A stretch of 64,000 nt of DNA from Aphrocallistes beatrix. Lineage: Eukaryota > Porifera > Hexactinellida > Sceptrulophora > Aphrocallistidae. The translations under genes and the position numbers were made by a program. The notes beneath the pieces are model-generated. The model was not told where the DNA came from and did no database searches. It saw nothing but the letters and a program-made list of their open reading frames with translations. Below, piece after piece: positions 32,803 through 42,728 of this stretch; position 1 is the stretch's first letter; each line of letters begins with the position of its first letter. Where the stretch lies: positions 4,700,857-4,764,856 of the forward strand of contig OY725491.1 of the NCBI GenBank assembly GCA_963281255.1, given 5' to 3'.

Positions 32803-33253
32803 TATCTAGAATATTTGCTTTCGAAAATTTTCATCATTTATAACTAAACTATTAAGATTCTATTTATGTTATTGTTGTTGTTGTTTTTTTGTTTTTATTT
32901 TACTTAGAACGTAAGAATGTGATTTTAGGAGTTATAACCATTATGCTACTTAATAGTATTGACTGTAGAATCTCAATCTCGGGTGGATTTGGCAAATGTT
33001 CATATTTTTAGAGACATTTGTATTTCAAATTAGAATTTTTGGCTAATTCACTATTTATATTTTTAATTTCACATTTTGAATGCTCTAAAATTAATAGTTC
33101 CTGATGTATTCCAATATTCACATTTCACTTTCCTTCGAGTCACTTCCTGGAGCTGCGCTATCGGTCTGTCTGCCGACATTTTTTTAAATTATTTTGCCCG
33201 CAAGGTGGCTCTATGTATGCAAGAATGCGAAGCGCGCTTGTAAATATTAAAAT
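32803..33253. other. Intergenic, degenerate Helitron-like terminus
   Basis: AT-rich; a degraded hairpin end (gcgaagcgcgcttgtaaa) lies at 33224-33243, just beyond the stop of NHL gene 4. Confidence 0.35.
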
Positions 33254-34432
33254 CTAATACAAGTTTAATTTACCATTATAATAATCAACGCAAATAATAA
33301 CAATATCTTGAGTTACTGTTAATCCTGTAGAATAATAATCACACTCAATACTATGAATTAAACGACCTTCTAATGTGTATATTTGTATTATTTTAGCTAA
33401 ATAGTCACTAATTAGAATATTATTGAACTTATCAAAACAAAGAAATATAGCACCAGTTCCACGTCTCAAGCTGATAATACTATTCAGTAAATCTCCTAAC
33501 TTAGAAAATACATGTACATTATGATGTTTACTATTATCAGCTACAAACACTTGACTATTATTTACTTTAACATCTTGCGGCTCTACCAATTTCTTTTTTC
33601 CTAATTCTCTGATAAATTTAAGATCTAAGTTCAACACTACTATTCTATTATTATAACGATCTGCTACAAACACTTCCTTATTATCTACTGTTATATTAAT
33701 TGGACAATCAAGTTCTAACTCACTCTTACATTCTAATTTATAGTTTAGTGTTTTATATTTTAGGACTTTATTAAGATTAGAATCAGTTACAAACAACCAA
33801 TCATTGTATAGAGCTATGGAGTAAGGACTAGTTAGCTCTCTCTTACCAAATTCTCTAATTAACTGACCCTCCAAGCTAACTGACTGAATCCTACTGTTTA
33901 ACGTGTCAGCTACGAATATATTCCCTTTCACATCTATCGCTACACCAAATGGACCACGTAGTTCTACTCTACCCTTCCCATGTCTGCCTATAGACCTAAT
34001 TGGATATACTTTCGTGCGGTATATGGGAGCTACATCTTGTAGAAATCCAAACTTCTCTATATTTTGTAGTAGATCCCCCAGGAGAGATGTGTCGAATTGA
34101 GGGAGTGGTATAGGATTTGGCTGTTGGAATTGTTTCCTTTCATTTTTCATCTTTTGAATTTCTTGTTCTTGTAGGTCGACTATGAGACCCTGGTCTTTTG
34201 TCGCATCTTCAATCCCTCTGATCAGCTGATCCAGATCCATGATCTGTTTCTGTCTCGTCTCTTCTTTGCTGAAGTAGTTAGAACTCAACTCATGCAGCTC
34301 TGCCAGCAGCTGGTCCCTCCTCTCTTCCAGTTTCTTTATCAGGGAGTTGAAGGTGGATTTGATGAAGAGTTCTGCTTTTAGAAATGGATTGGAATGAAGG
34401 GAAGGTTCGCTCTCAGGGAATCTTGAAGCCAT
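33254..34432 (-). CDS. Coiled-coil/NHL-repeat protein 4
   Basis: Intact single-exon ORF of 392 residues, exactly as long as the paralogue at 21953-23131, with the same start MASRFPESEPSLHSNPF. It has a coiled coil (LIKKLEERRDQLLAELHEL) and six NHL blades (GVAIDVKGNIFVADTLNSRI, DNKEVFVADRYNNRIVVLN, FDKFNNILISDYLAKI). Differences from the paralogue are spread over coiled coil and propeller while the frame is kept, as expected for two functional copies. A TATA box lies 53 bp upstream. No RING or B-box. Ligand unknown. Confidence 0.85.
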   Translation of the reverse strand: MASRFPESEPSLHSNPFLKAELFIKSTFNSLIKKLEERRDQLLAELHELSSNYFSKEETRQKQIMDLDQLIRGIEDATKDQGLIVDLQEQEIQKMKNERKQFQQPNPIPLPQFDTSLLGDLLQNIEKFGFLQDVAPIYRTKVYPIRSIGRHGKGRVELRGPFGVAIDVKGNIFVADTLNSRIQSVSLEGQLIREFGKRELTSPYSIALYNDWLFVTDSNLNKVLKYKTLNYKLECKSELELDCPINITVDNKEVFVADRYNNRIVVLNLDLKFIRELGKKKLVEPQDVKVNNSQVFVADNSKHHNVHVFSKLGDLLNSIISLRRGTGAIFLCFDKFNNILISDYLAKIIQIYTLEGRLIHSIECDYYSTGLTVTQDIVIICVDYYNGKLNLY

Positions 34433-34737
34433 TGAATGTTTCTGTGTTTTATTTGAGTCAATAATGAATTGTTTACTGAGTATATATTTATATCAGATGA
34501 GAAGTGTGTTGGTCTCATGAGCTGATAGTGTGTGTTGTGTCGTAGTAAGAGGGAGAGACTGATTAGAGAATAACTGGTAGGTTTGTGGCTAGTTTCCTTG
34601 AAGCAGGAGTGTGTCATGTTTCTGAAAGGATATCTCCTTGTGTAACAAGCTTTTACACTCAGTAATTACTTTCAATGTTCTCTACTTTAATATCTCATTT
34701 TGAACAAATGAATGTTTGAATAATTATGCAAATATGC
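34433..34737 (-). promoter_or_regulatory. Upstream region conserved between NHL genes 3 and 4
   Basis: About 300 bp match the upstream region of the gene at 23131, including a TATAAATA box at 34485-34492 (minus), 'gttgtgtcgtagt' and 'tccttgaagcaggagtgtgt' blocks. Similarity ends at about 34735, marking the edge of the duplicated unit of about 1.5 kb. Confidence 0.7.
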
Positions 34738-34905
34738 CGTGTCCTCGCCAATTTGTACCCCCACTCCTGTCAGACAGATATTTCTAGAACCACTCCACCG
34801 ATGCATCCGATACCCGTGCAGCTAGGCTGTAGGATGGCTTCCTGTGGATCATGTCCAAGTCCGTAGAGCAGTCTAGTGCCAGTACCGCAGCTAACCGCCA
34901 GTGCC
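34738..34905 (-). mobile_element. LINE reverse transcriptase fragment
   Basis: The minus strand reads VLALDCSTDLDMIH...VSDASVEWF, then KYLSDRS after a stop. This matches the non-LTR palm block 'LDLS.AFDTV.H...LG....LEWF.SYL..R'. It abuts the end of the duplicated NHL upstream region. Only about 50 codons remain. Confidence 0.55.
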
Positions 34906-35807
34906 CTGTCTAACCACTAATAGCTTCAACCGCCTCTGCAGCACTGACAGACAGGAGTCTCTTCTGCTCTGGAATTCATGGTCTCTGTCATCGAGGCGAC
35001 TGGGATTCTAAGAATGCTTGAAATTTTAACACAGTGCCTCAAAATGAACAGGAAAATGATCGGTTAAAAAAGGATTGCAATCTACCATCTGATCATTCAC
35101 ATGATAAAATATCGCCGATCCTCATTCGATACTCAAAATAGGCTCGAATCTATTGTACCTATCATCGAGACAGCGATTGTCCTCCGGAAAGTCCAGCCGT
35201 CCACACACCAGCGCAGAGGATGTTAATGGAGCGGTACGTAGCGGTGTTCACTCTCGCAGCCCTTCTTGAATCATCGGGAAGACGCAAGCCCTTCCCCAGC
35301 TGCGGGAGCACTACACCTGGATGGATGATGGATAGTGTTTGGCAGTGGAACATCATAGACGCTGTGTGCTACAAAGCTCGTGGATGAATAGGATCGATTC
35401 CGGTTGTCTTTTGAGGTAGAAGTTCTGCAGAGTAATCAGCACAGCCTGACACCTGTTAGATCTCAAAGGAGGTCTTGTGTCTCAGTTGCTGATGCACTGA
35501 CTCCATCGGGGAGGAGACAGCTCATGTGAGCTCCTCATACCCAGTAATATCTGCTAAGCTGAATTGCTTCTAGTGCACTTATGCTCAACATGTACAGGAC
35601 ACTCGGGAAGACTCAGGGCTTCTGACGGAGTCGGCAAGATCGTCCAGAACACTTTCAAGTTTCTTGTGAAAACTTCACATTGTCTACCACTCATTGCCTG
35701 TCTCCAGTGGCTGTGGTATCTCGGGTTTCGAGATGCGTACTTGCAATTTCTCAAATTCCAAATAGATCATTCGAAGCTATATATTTGGTGTATTTAATCG
35801 TTGGAGG
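34906..35807 (-). mobile_element. Degraded LINE segment
   Basis: On the minus strand at about 35330-35230, HPGVVLPQLGKGLRLPDDSR resembles the 'QA.LP...GGLGLR.A' block found C-terminal of the palm in LINE ORFs. A further upstream stretch (35754-35554) may be the preceding part. The segment has higher GC than its surroundings and several stops. Order relative to 34738-34905 is wrong for one element, so two fragments may be present. Confidence 0.4.
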
Positions 35808-36362
35808 CATGGCCTACTTATTATACGGCTGTATATGTCATCGAGAAGGCCATCTCATTACTTCTCAATAGACCGTGATAAAATCCTAGATAACTCAGAA
35901 CTTATTGAAAATAGACATGTGAATAGTATTATTCTCATATAGGAAGTAATAGTTTATGGATTAAATGGTATAATTTCTTAGTGTATACGATCTATACTTT
36001 TCGAGTTATGGCTTAAAAACATGTAATTTTTGGTTTCCATAGCAGCTGAGGAATGCATAGACATTCCAACTAAAACAGATTTTTTGGCTTGAGGTCTTCC
36101 TATTGTTGCTCTATCAAAAAATCAAGCATTAGAAATGCAGATACTCGTAACGATGTTTAATATGAGCTGGAAATTTTTGACAGCGGAATTGGATACTCTG
36201 ATATAATTAATGTTTGTATATGGTAATAATACATTTCAAATGTCTATCGGAAGCGGTTTTTGATTTATCGGTCTAATTAAATTTTGACTTTGTTAAAACT
36301 GGCCTCTTCGTTTTATGGCTTTCTCGGTGACATATATAGCCGTATATTAAGTAGGCCATGTT
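35808..36362. mobile_element. Foldback element with about 50-bp arms
   Basis: catggcctacttattatacg at left is inverted at right (cgtatattaagtaggccatg), and the complementarity continues through 'gtcatcgagaaggccat'. The centre is AT-rich and noncoding. Confidence 0.7.
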
Positions 36363-36887
36363 AGAGGATATTATTTAATTAATATCGTTCAACGCGTTAA
36401 ACACATATCTTCCCCCATTCGATTTCGATTACAAATTAATATGCTTTGATAGTCTCAATCGAGGGAGGTATCAAATATTGTCAAATATTACCTAAAATAT
36501 TACTGAAGATTCTCAGAAACTCAATGGATTGTACTGCAAACTAAGAAACAATTCACCACAGCAGTCCTCAGGCATAATTCATCATCTTATACACCACTGC
36601 GAAAAGTATTGGAAGTTAACCACCAATTAGCTAACCCCTAAAATTGAATATACAAACTTTTTTGCGTTCCACAAAAGGACCCTACATGTAGACTAATACG
36701 TTGCTATGTACTATATCTGTGTGTATTAACAATATACTTCCCAATTGTCACAATCGTGCATGATTTTGCCATTTATCCAAGCCATTTCTATGACACTGAA
36801 GCAATTTGTCCCAGAGTAATGTAAATACTTCAATAATTATTAATAAAATCAATACTGTATTAGACACAAATCAAGACAAAAACAGAT
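36363..36887. other. Intergenic, no feature recognised
   Basis: AT-rich 3' flank of NHL gene 5 without recognisable repeats. Confidence 0.3.
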
Positions 36888-38120
36888 CTAATAGAATACA
36901 TGCATCATAAACTTAGTAAGATAAGAAGAACAAACAATCTTGTTGTTCGAGGTGACAGTAATTCTTTGAGGTTTTATTTCCTCATTTCCATCCTGACTAC
37001 TTCCTAGTGTGTGTAGGAGAATGCCTGTTGGAGAGAATACCTTGATGCATTTAGCTGTGAAGTCACCGATAAGGATATTGTTCTGTTTATCTAAACAGAA
37101 ACAATATCTTCCTACTTGATTGTCACTTCCCTTACCACGAGTAATAAATGAACGGAGTTTGCTACCAGATTTATGAAACACGTGGAGACACGGGTTATCT
37201 TGTGAGCTCAGTACATATACTTCATCATTTAGTGTCTTCACGTCTTGAGGTTTAGTCATAGTAGTTTAATGGAATGTTTAAACCTTAGTTCACAATCCAT
37301 AACAACAACTCTTGTTATCCCTATCAGCTACATACACATCTCCATTACTCGAGGCAGAGATGTCTAGAGGATAAGAGAACTCGTTCTCTCCAGATCCCTT
37401 CTTACCTACGCTAGAAACTAAACAGTAGTCTGGTAGTTTGTAATGGAAAATGGTGCACTTTAAGAATTCGCTAACATATATATTATCCCCATTGATAGCT
37501 ACTCCTATTGGAATACCTAATTCTCCTTCACCGAATGAGTGAATGTATTCTCCTTCCTCAGAGAATACACAGACTCTACCAAACAAGCGAACACCACTAT
37601 CCACTACATATATGAGATGACTAGTCTCATCATATGCTACTCCAAAAGGCCTACAGAGTTGTCCAGGTCCTGTCCCTTCCTCACAGACAGAGATGCGTGG
37701 TGGTGAGAGTGCGGGGCAGTTGGGAGTGGAGTGGATCTGCTCCTGGATCAGCTGTCCCAGTTGAGAGATGGTCTCCTCCACCTCCCGTGTTTCGCACTGG
37801 AACAACAGCTCCATTGGTCCATCAGTCACCTCCAGGTCTCTCAGCTTCGTATCGATTTCCTCCTTTATCTTCTCACTCAGAGAGTGGAGCATATTCTCTG
37901 CCATTTTTTCGAGTTGTTCCTTGATTTGGAGGAGCTGTTGTCTCGTCTTGATGAGGCCTGTCTCCCTTGCTCGCATCTCGTCCCTCCTCTCTCGGTACTC
38001 GAGGAGGAGCTCTACACGTCGCCTATTCACTGTCTGCACCAGCTCATTAAAGCGTGAGTTGATTGCTACCTCCACTGGGTCCACCACGACAGCTGCTGGT
38101 TCAGGGAATCTTTCTGCCAT
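36888..38120 (-). pseudogene. Coiled-coil/NHL-repeat protein 5, two nearby frame changes
   Basis: The first part (38120-37290) encodes a coiled coil (ELVQTVNRRRVELLLEYRE; LQIKEQLEKMAENML) and the first blades (RPFGVAYDETSHLIYVVDSG, PLDISASSNGDVYVADRDN). The second (37259-36888) encodes the last blades (TKPQDVKTLNDEVYVLSSQ, CLDKQNNILIGDFTAKCIKV). Between them two frame changes within about 60 bp break the sequence after VADRDNK; the middle frame still reads RVVVMDCELRFKHS as expected for the blade. The total length of about 410 residues fits the family. Because the rest is well preserved, indel errors in the assembly are as likely as a recent pseudogene. A TATAAATA box lies at 38188-38195 on the minus strand, 68 bp upstream. 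Confidence 0.75.
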
Positions 38121-38187
38121 TCTGTTTGCTTGTATTAATTGGTTGGATCAGTTGTGTACTAGAAATGGTGTATCAGGATTGAGTGTC

Positions 38188-38195
38188 TATTTATA
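38188..38195 (-). promoter_or_regulatory. TATA box of NHL gene 5
   Basis: TATAAATA on the minus strand, 68 bp before the ATG at 38120. Confidence 0.55.
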
Positions 38196-38554
38196 GTAGT
38201 GGTTATTGCTCCCGCAAGAGACAGAGAGTGCAACCACATCTCGTGGATTGTGTCTAGATGGCTGCACTATCAGAGGATGTGGAGTGGTGGTCCACTCTCT
38301 GAGAGGAAGCAACTCTTGCACTATGACTCATATTTCCTCTCACTGGATAATTTAAGACATGTCACTACCTCATTCACTTTCAGGATTGAGTTCACCTCTT
38401 ACAATCTATTATATAAGTTAAATGAAAGTAATGAATTTAAGTTATAAAATGAGAAGTTATAAATGGTTAAAATAGTATAAGTGAGAAGAACTAGTAAGCT
38501 ATCTTTTTTTTTTCTGTATCTAAATATTCTTTTGCATCATCCTAATGTTGCAAT
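38196..38554. other. Intergenic, no feature recognised
   Basis: Region between the NHL gene 5 promoter and the OTU gene. No repeats recognised. Confidence 0.3.
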
Positions 38555-39169
38555 TTATGCTGAATCCACCTTAATTACTGACTGAAAATGATTCCAACGT
38601 AACCTAAAATATATTCTTTTGTCTGTTAACTCATGAACGTCCTGTTTGTTATTAAAGCCATATCCTGAGAATTTGTTCCACCTGTGGCTACAATCTGTAT
38701 AAATGAAAATGTAAGTTTTCAGAATTTGGGCTACGAGGAAAAAGTCTAAATCAGTTCCCCATGAACCAATACTTTCCATTCTACTCTTAAATATATAATC
38801 ATCTATAGAAAGGCAGCGATGCTCCGGAAATAATTAATAGTGGAAAGTACAGTAGTTAGTACGTTTCTCTCGGTAGGCTCCCCTCATATTTTCCAATAGC
38901 AGTTCTCTGATTTCTCTATGGAATCGGTCAGTTCCTGTGATCACATATGACAATGAACTGAATAGACAATTTCCATCAGGTGAAATTCCTCTTTCTTTTG
39001 ATGGTACTAGCTGGTGAAGGTCTATATTTTTAACCTTAGACTGATTTTCAAATATAATCCCTGATATAGTAAACGTTAATTTGACTATTCTGCATTTGCT
39101 CTTTTGCCATTTCGTATATATAGGTGTAAAGTCTCCATGTGGATGGACAGTTATTGTGATATTATTCAT
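38555..39169 (-). pseudogene. OTU-family cysteine protease, probably transposon-derived
   Basis: The minus strand contains ISPDGNCLFSSLSYVITGTD followed by HREIRELLLENM, the catalytic cysteine block of OTU deubiquitinases ('DGNCLF.SLS..L.G...H..IR'). Farther on come GSWGTDLDFFLVAQIL, IFIYTD and, at the end, RWNHFQSV with the catalytic histidine (N-H-F). The domain is thus complete from Cys to His, about 200 residues. It is not one continuous open frame, being interrupted between the two halves. OTU domains occur in host proteins and in ORFs of several eukaryotic transposon families. The companion ORFs at 39401-40141 point to a mobile element of unknown type. Confidence 0.6.
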
Positions 39170-40141
39170 AAGTAAAGAATCACTGCTCTCTTCGCTTGAA
39201 AATTGATTGCCAAATATATTATTATCTAAAGATGAAGTTGTAGCTTTATTAATGTAGACACTTTTTCAGAGGTTTTTTGTTTATTTTGTAATTTATTAGT
39301 TGCATTTTCCTTTTTTGAAATCTTCATAGTTTTTCTTTTACAATTATCAACTTCACTCTTTTTCGAGATCTTATAACTATTTGGACTAAAATAACTTCTC
39401 TTATTTATTGTTCTTTCGTCTTTTCCACACTTCCTCCATTAGACTATCTTTACTATGAGTGCAACTTTTCTGCTTAAAAACCTTTGAACTTATCGGCAGA
39501 AATACAAATTCAAATGCTTTCTGTCTAGCGAATATCCCTTCACGTAGTTTTCTGATGAAGTCTGCTGGTCTTAATTTCGCTTCATTAGCCAATAAGGTTT
39601 TTTTCACGATTCTCATCCAGTTTTCCACTATAGCGTTTGAACACATATTACCTTACTGACATGATGGTAATAGTCGTGCTAAAAAATTGCCTGTCCATAG
39701 GGGAAAAATGGGCATATAATGAGTTGTTAGGAAGTCTTCCCATTTGGGGTGATAATAGAAATTATTGTCCTCTAATTGAACAGAATCTGCGTATTTATTT
39801 TCTAATTCAGAAATACAAACTTGACATCTATTTAAGGAATTGGTGAAGTATTTTCCAAAGGGAGACTTATTCTTGTAAGTAAAACTGTCTCCCAAGTCAT
39901 TAGGGAGTTTCTCATCAAAATCTTCGATAAAATCAATATCAATATCTATTCACTCTTTCTCGCAACTAATGATACTTTGAAGCTTTGTGATATAAACTTC
40001 GACTTCTGGATATATTTTCCTAGTTGAACAAGAGATAACTAAGGCGACAAAAATTTGATGTATTTCTTCGAATGATTCGCAATCAATAATTCGAGCCATT
40101 ACGAAAAGAATTCTCTTATTGGTTTCCTTAGGTATTTTCAT
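39170..40141 (-). pseudogene. Transposon-like ORFs upstream of the OTU domain
   Basis: Minus-strand segments read LFVMARIIDCESFEEIHQIF (about 40120), HYMPIFPLWTGNFLARLLP and then NAIVENWMRIVKKTLLANEA and RPADFIRKLREGIFARQKAF (39660-39480). The 'VENW.K.VK...L......P..FI.K' pattern is one I associate with uncharacterised repeat-encoded proteins of animals, often with OTU domains. The frames are separated by stops, so it is degraded. Family not identified. Confidence 0.4.
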
Positions 40142-40304
40142 ATGCGATCAAGTTTGAAGCTGAAAAATATGTGGAGAGCATAAATGTATTATTGTTCTAG
40201 AATAAATCATTGATAAGTTATTGGTTGCATTCATTTTCCAACAAGTAGTAAGGTACTCCTCAAGACTTATTTGGTTAAAACTTCGACATGTGCTGTGTAG
40301 CATA
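40142..40304. other. Short spacer
   Basis: No recognisable content, except that 'aaaacttcgacatgtgctgt' resembles sequence before the G-run repeat at 47840. Confidence 0.3.
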
Positions 40305-40655
40305 GCCTGTAGGGTTTCAGTTGGGGAGGCTCCCCCATATTTGGGGGGAACCCCCCCATTTCTATCAAATTTTGGATCCCATTTGGGGGGGCCCCTTCAA
40401 ATTGGGGGGGGACCCCCCCAATTTTTATTATTATTATCCTCGATTTGGGGGAGCCCCCCCAAATTTGGGGGGTACCACCCAATTATTTCTATTTTAGCAG
40501 TCTATATGGGGGGTCCCCTCCAGAATTGGGGGGAACCCCCCCAAATTAACATTTAGATTTCTGCCTAGGGGGACCCCCTCAAATTTGGGGGGGTCCCCCC
40601 GATTTTATCATTAGTCATATTTTTATTTGGGGGGGGGGTCCCCCCATTTATAATT
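40305..40655 (+). repeat. G-run/C-run palindrome repeat, copy 1
   Basis: About ten short palindromes of the form G(5-8)-NN-C(5-8), often joined as CCCCCCAAATTTGGGGGG, separated by AT-rich spacers, with an outer 'tgtagggtttcagttggg'. It is inverted relative to the copy at 42400-42728, to which it matches nearly along its whole length. Noncoding. It may be one arm of a 2.4-kb foldback element or one of two independent inverted copies. Confidence 0.8.
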
Positions 40656-40754
40656 TTATGAAAAGTATTACCCATTTGTTTCTACTACTACTAATGTTTT
40701 GGCAATTAATGTTTACTAGTTAATGTTGATATAACCTGACAATTTATAATTGAA

Positions 40755-40985
40755 TTGTATTTCAGAGCCGTAAGAGCTGTTCGACCGAGGTCAGCCCATA
40801 GGAAACCGCCCCTGCTCTCCCCGTCCGCTGCGAATAGTTTTAGACGATTTCTAAAGGTCACTATTCTGAAAAGTGCAATGCCTGACGGCTTCTACGCCAT
40901 GACTGGTCCGGCCCCGACCTGTTGTGGAAAGGGACGGCCAGTTATGGCATCCACAATTGCTCCCTTCGTACTAGTTAAGGCGTGA
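40755..40985 (+). CDS. Unassigned 76-residue ORF in a GC-rich island
   Basis: The ORF begins right before TTTCAG and continues through a 230-bp island of clearly higher GC than the surrounding DNA. It encodes a basic, proline-rich stretch (RAVRPRSAHRKPPLLSPSA, FRRFLKVTILKSAMP). I recognise no family. The 'tgtatttcag' just upstream could be a splice acceptor, so it might be an exon or cargo between the two G-run arms. Coding status is doubtful. Confidence 0.2.
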   Translation: MYFRAVRAVRPRSAHRKPPLLSPSAANSFRRFLKVTILKSAMPDGFYAMTGPAPTCCGKGRPVMASTIAPFVLVKA

Positions 40986-41044
40986 CAGGTCGATCAAGGT
41001 GGTGTTATAACGATAAAACATTGAGAATACCAAAAAACTGAGAT

Positions 41045-41357
41045 TGTGCACTTTTTTGGACTCATGGACTGGAATGATTATTTAAGTATAATAATCTTTA
41101 GTAATGTGAACTTTGTGTATTCAAATTGGGCTTACATTCGGGATTAGTTGACTTAATACGAAGTAAATTATATTTATCAAGAAATAAAATTTATGCTACA
41201 GTTCTGGTTTCATTAATGTAACCGTAGACAAATGATAATCCAGCGTACTTAGTATAAAACAAGAAAGCGACGTATATTCCCAAGCACCCACTGGGTAAAT
41301 CTGCGGACACGCAGTGTCCGCAAGCCGCGCAGCGCAAGCAAGCGAAGCGTGCTTGTA
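41045..41357 (+). repeat. Helitron-like repeat, subfamily C, 3' part
   Basis: 'catggactggaatgattatt' to 'gcttacattcgggattagt' matches 52418-52502. After that comes the common hairpin terminus (GCGGACACgcaGTGTCCGC, then CGCAAGCAAGCG) ending at 41357. With the 5' part at 51989 it defines a third subfamily. Confidence 0.6.
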
Positions 41358-42399
41358 TACAGTAGATTGACGTGCTTCAATCGTCAGATAATTATTATTT
41401 TTTCTAAACACCATATAGAAATAATTATAGATACTCTACAAATGCATCAATGTTCCTAGTATGAATACAGTATTTGCTAACGATAGTTTGCATTTACGAA
41501 TTCTATCAATTGTTAGAGCTTCACAAGTATAACGTAGGAGGCAGAACCTAAATTGAAATGGCTTCTAGCTTAGTTAAATCCAAGCAACATTATCACTCTC
41601 ATTAGCTAAATTTCGTAGTTTAGGTATATTTTTCTGCAAATCTAAGTTTAGTACTATTGTCCACTTGCTAGAAAACAAGCTGAGTTCAAAAGAGACATCA
41701 AATGATTCGAATCCATTCAAAATATTATAATTTAAGTCAATAACCTGAATTTACAAGTAGAATCCATTGTTAATGCAATATGAGGTCAAATATTATAGCT
41801 TGAAAATTGATTAAACTAAAGCCACAGGCGATCTATGATTTGTGGCCCGTAAGGCGGAGCCTAATTTTTAAAGTGGCCTGTAGATTTGAAAGTTTGAGCA
41901 CCCCTGCTATGTATCATCTGTAGCACTCGTAGCAGTGTGTGTTAGTACTATTTTATTAGTTAACAAAAGCACACTAATTGTTGTAACTTGTAAATAATCC
42001 AAAGGGATTAGTTTATTAAATTTGATTTTTGAGCGTACTCGATTACCCTAACTAGCCGTTGAGAGCAAGCCTCTTCGATTATTTTGGTATTACACAATAC
42101 TTCGTCTAAACAATAAATATCGGCCCAGTAAAAACAACCTAGGATGTAATCTAAACTGCGGAATTCGAATTCAGAATATTTAAATATTAATCAAAGTTGA
42201 ATCACACTGCTTACATTCTTGAAAAATAACACGTAATCAATAAGTTTTCAATGCTCTATTATTATAATAGAAGACACAGACACACCCAGACACACTCAAA
42301 GATAAATTTAAAAAAACAACGAAATAATACAGAATCTTAAAGATTAACGATGTTTAATGCTTGTTTCCAGAAATAATTAGAGCTTGAAATCGCTACATT
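41358..42399. other. Region between the inverted G-run copies; one hAT-type end
   Basis: AT-rich. About 41812-41911 ends in GTTTGAGCACCCCTG with 'gtggcccg' motifs, a hAT-type terminus without a visible partner. The rest is unassigned. Confidence 0.4.
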
Positions 42400-42728
42400 A
42401 ATATAAATGGGGGGACCCCCCCAAATTAAAATATGACTAATGATAAAATCGGGGGGGGGGGCCCCAAATGTGGGGGGTACCCCTAGGCAGAAATCTAAAT
42501 GTTAATTTGGGGGGGTCCCCCCCAATTCTGGAGGGGACCCCCATATAGACTGCTAAAATAGAAACAATTGGGGGGTAGCCCCCAAATTTGGGGGGGCTCC
42601 CCCAAATCGAGGATAATAATAATAAAAATTGGGGGGGTACCCCCCAATTTGAAGGGCCCCCCCAAAATGGGATCCAAAATTTGATAAAATGGGGGGGGGC
42701 CCCCCCCAACTGAAACCCTACATAGCCC
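42400..42728 (-). repeat. G-run/C-run palindrome repeat, copy 2 (inverted)
   Basis: Reverse complement of the copy at 40305-40655, with the same spacers (for example 'gaggataataataataaaaa', 'ctaggcagaaatctaaatgt') and small length changes in the G and C runs. Apparent ORFs across it are artefacts of the Gly/Pro-coding runs. Confidence 0.8.

Noticed and set aside
37634-38196. Three plus-strand ORFs of 96-142 residues
   Set aside because: They are shadows opposite the coiled-coil region of NHL gene 5.
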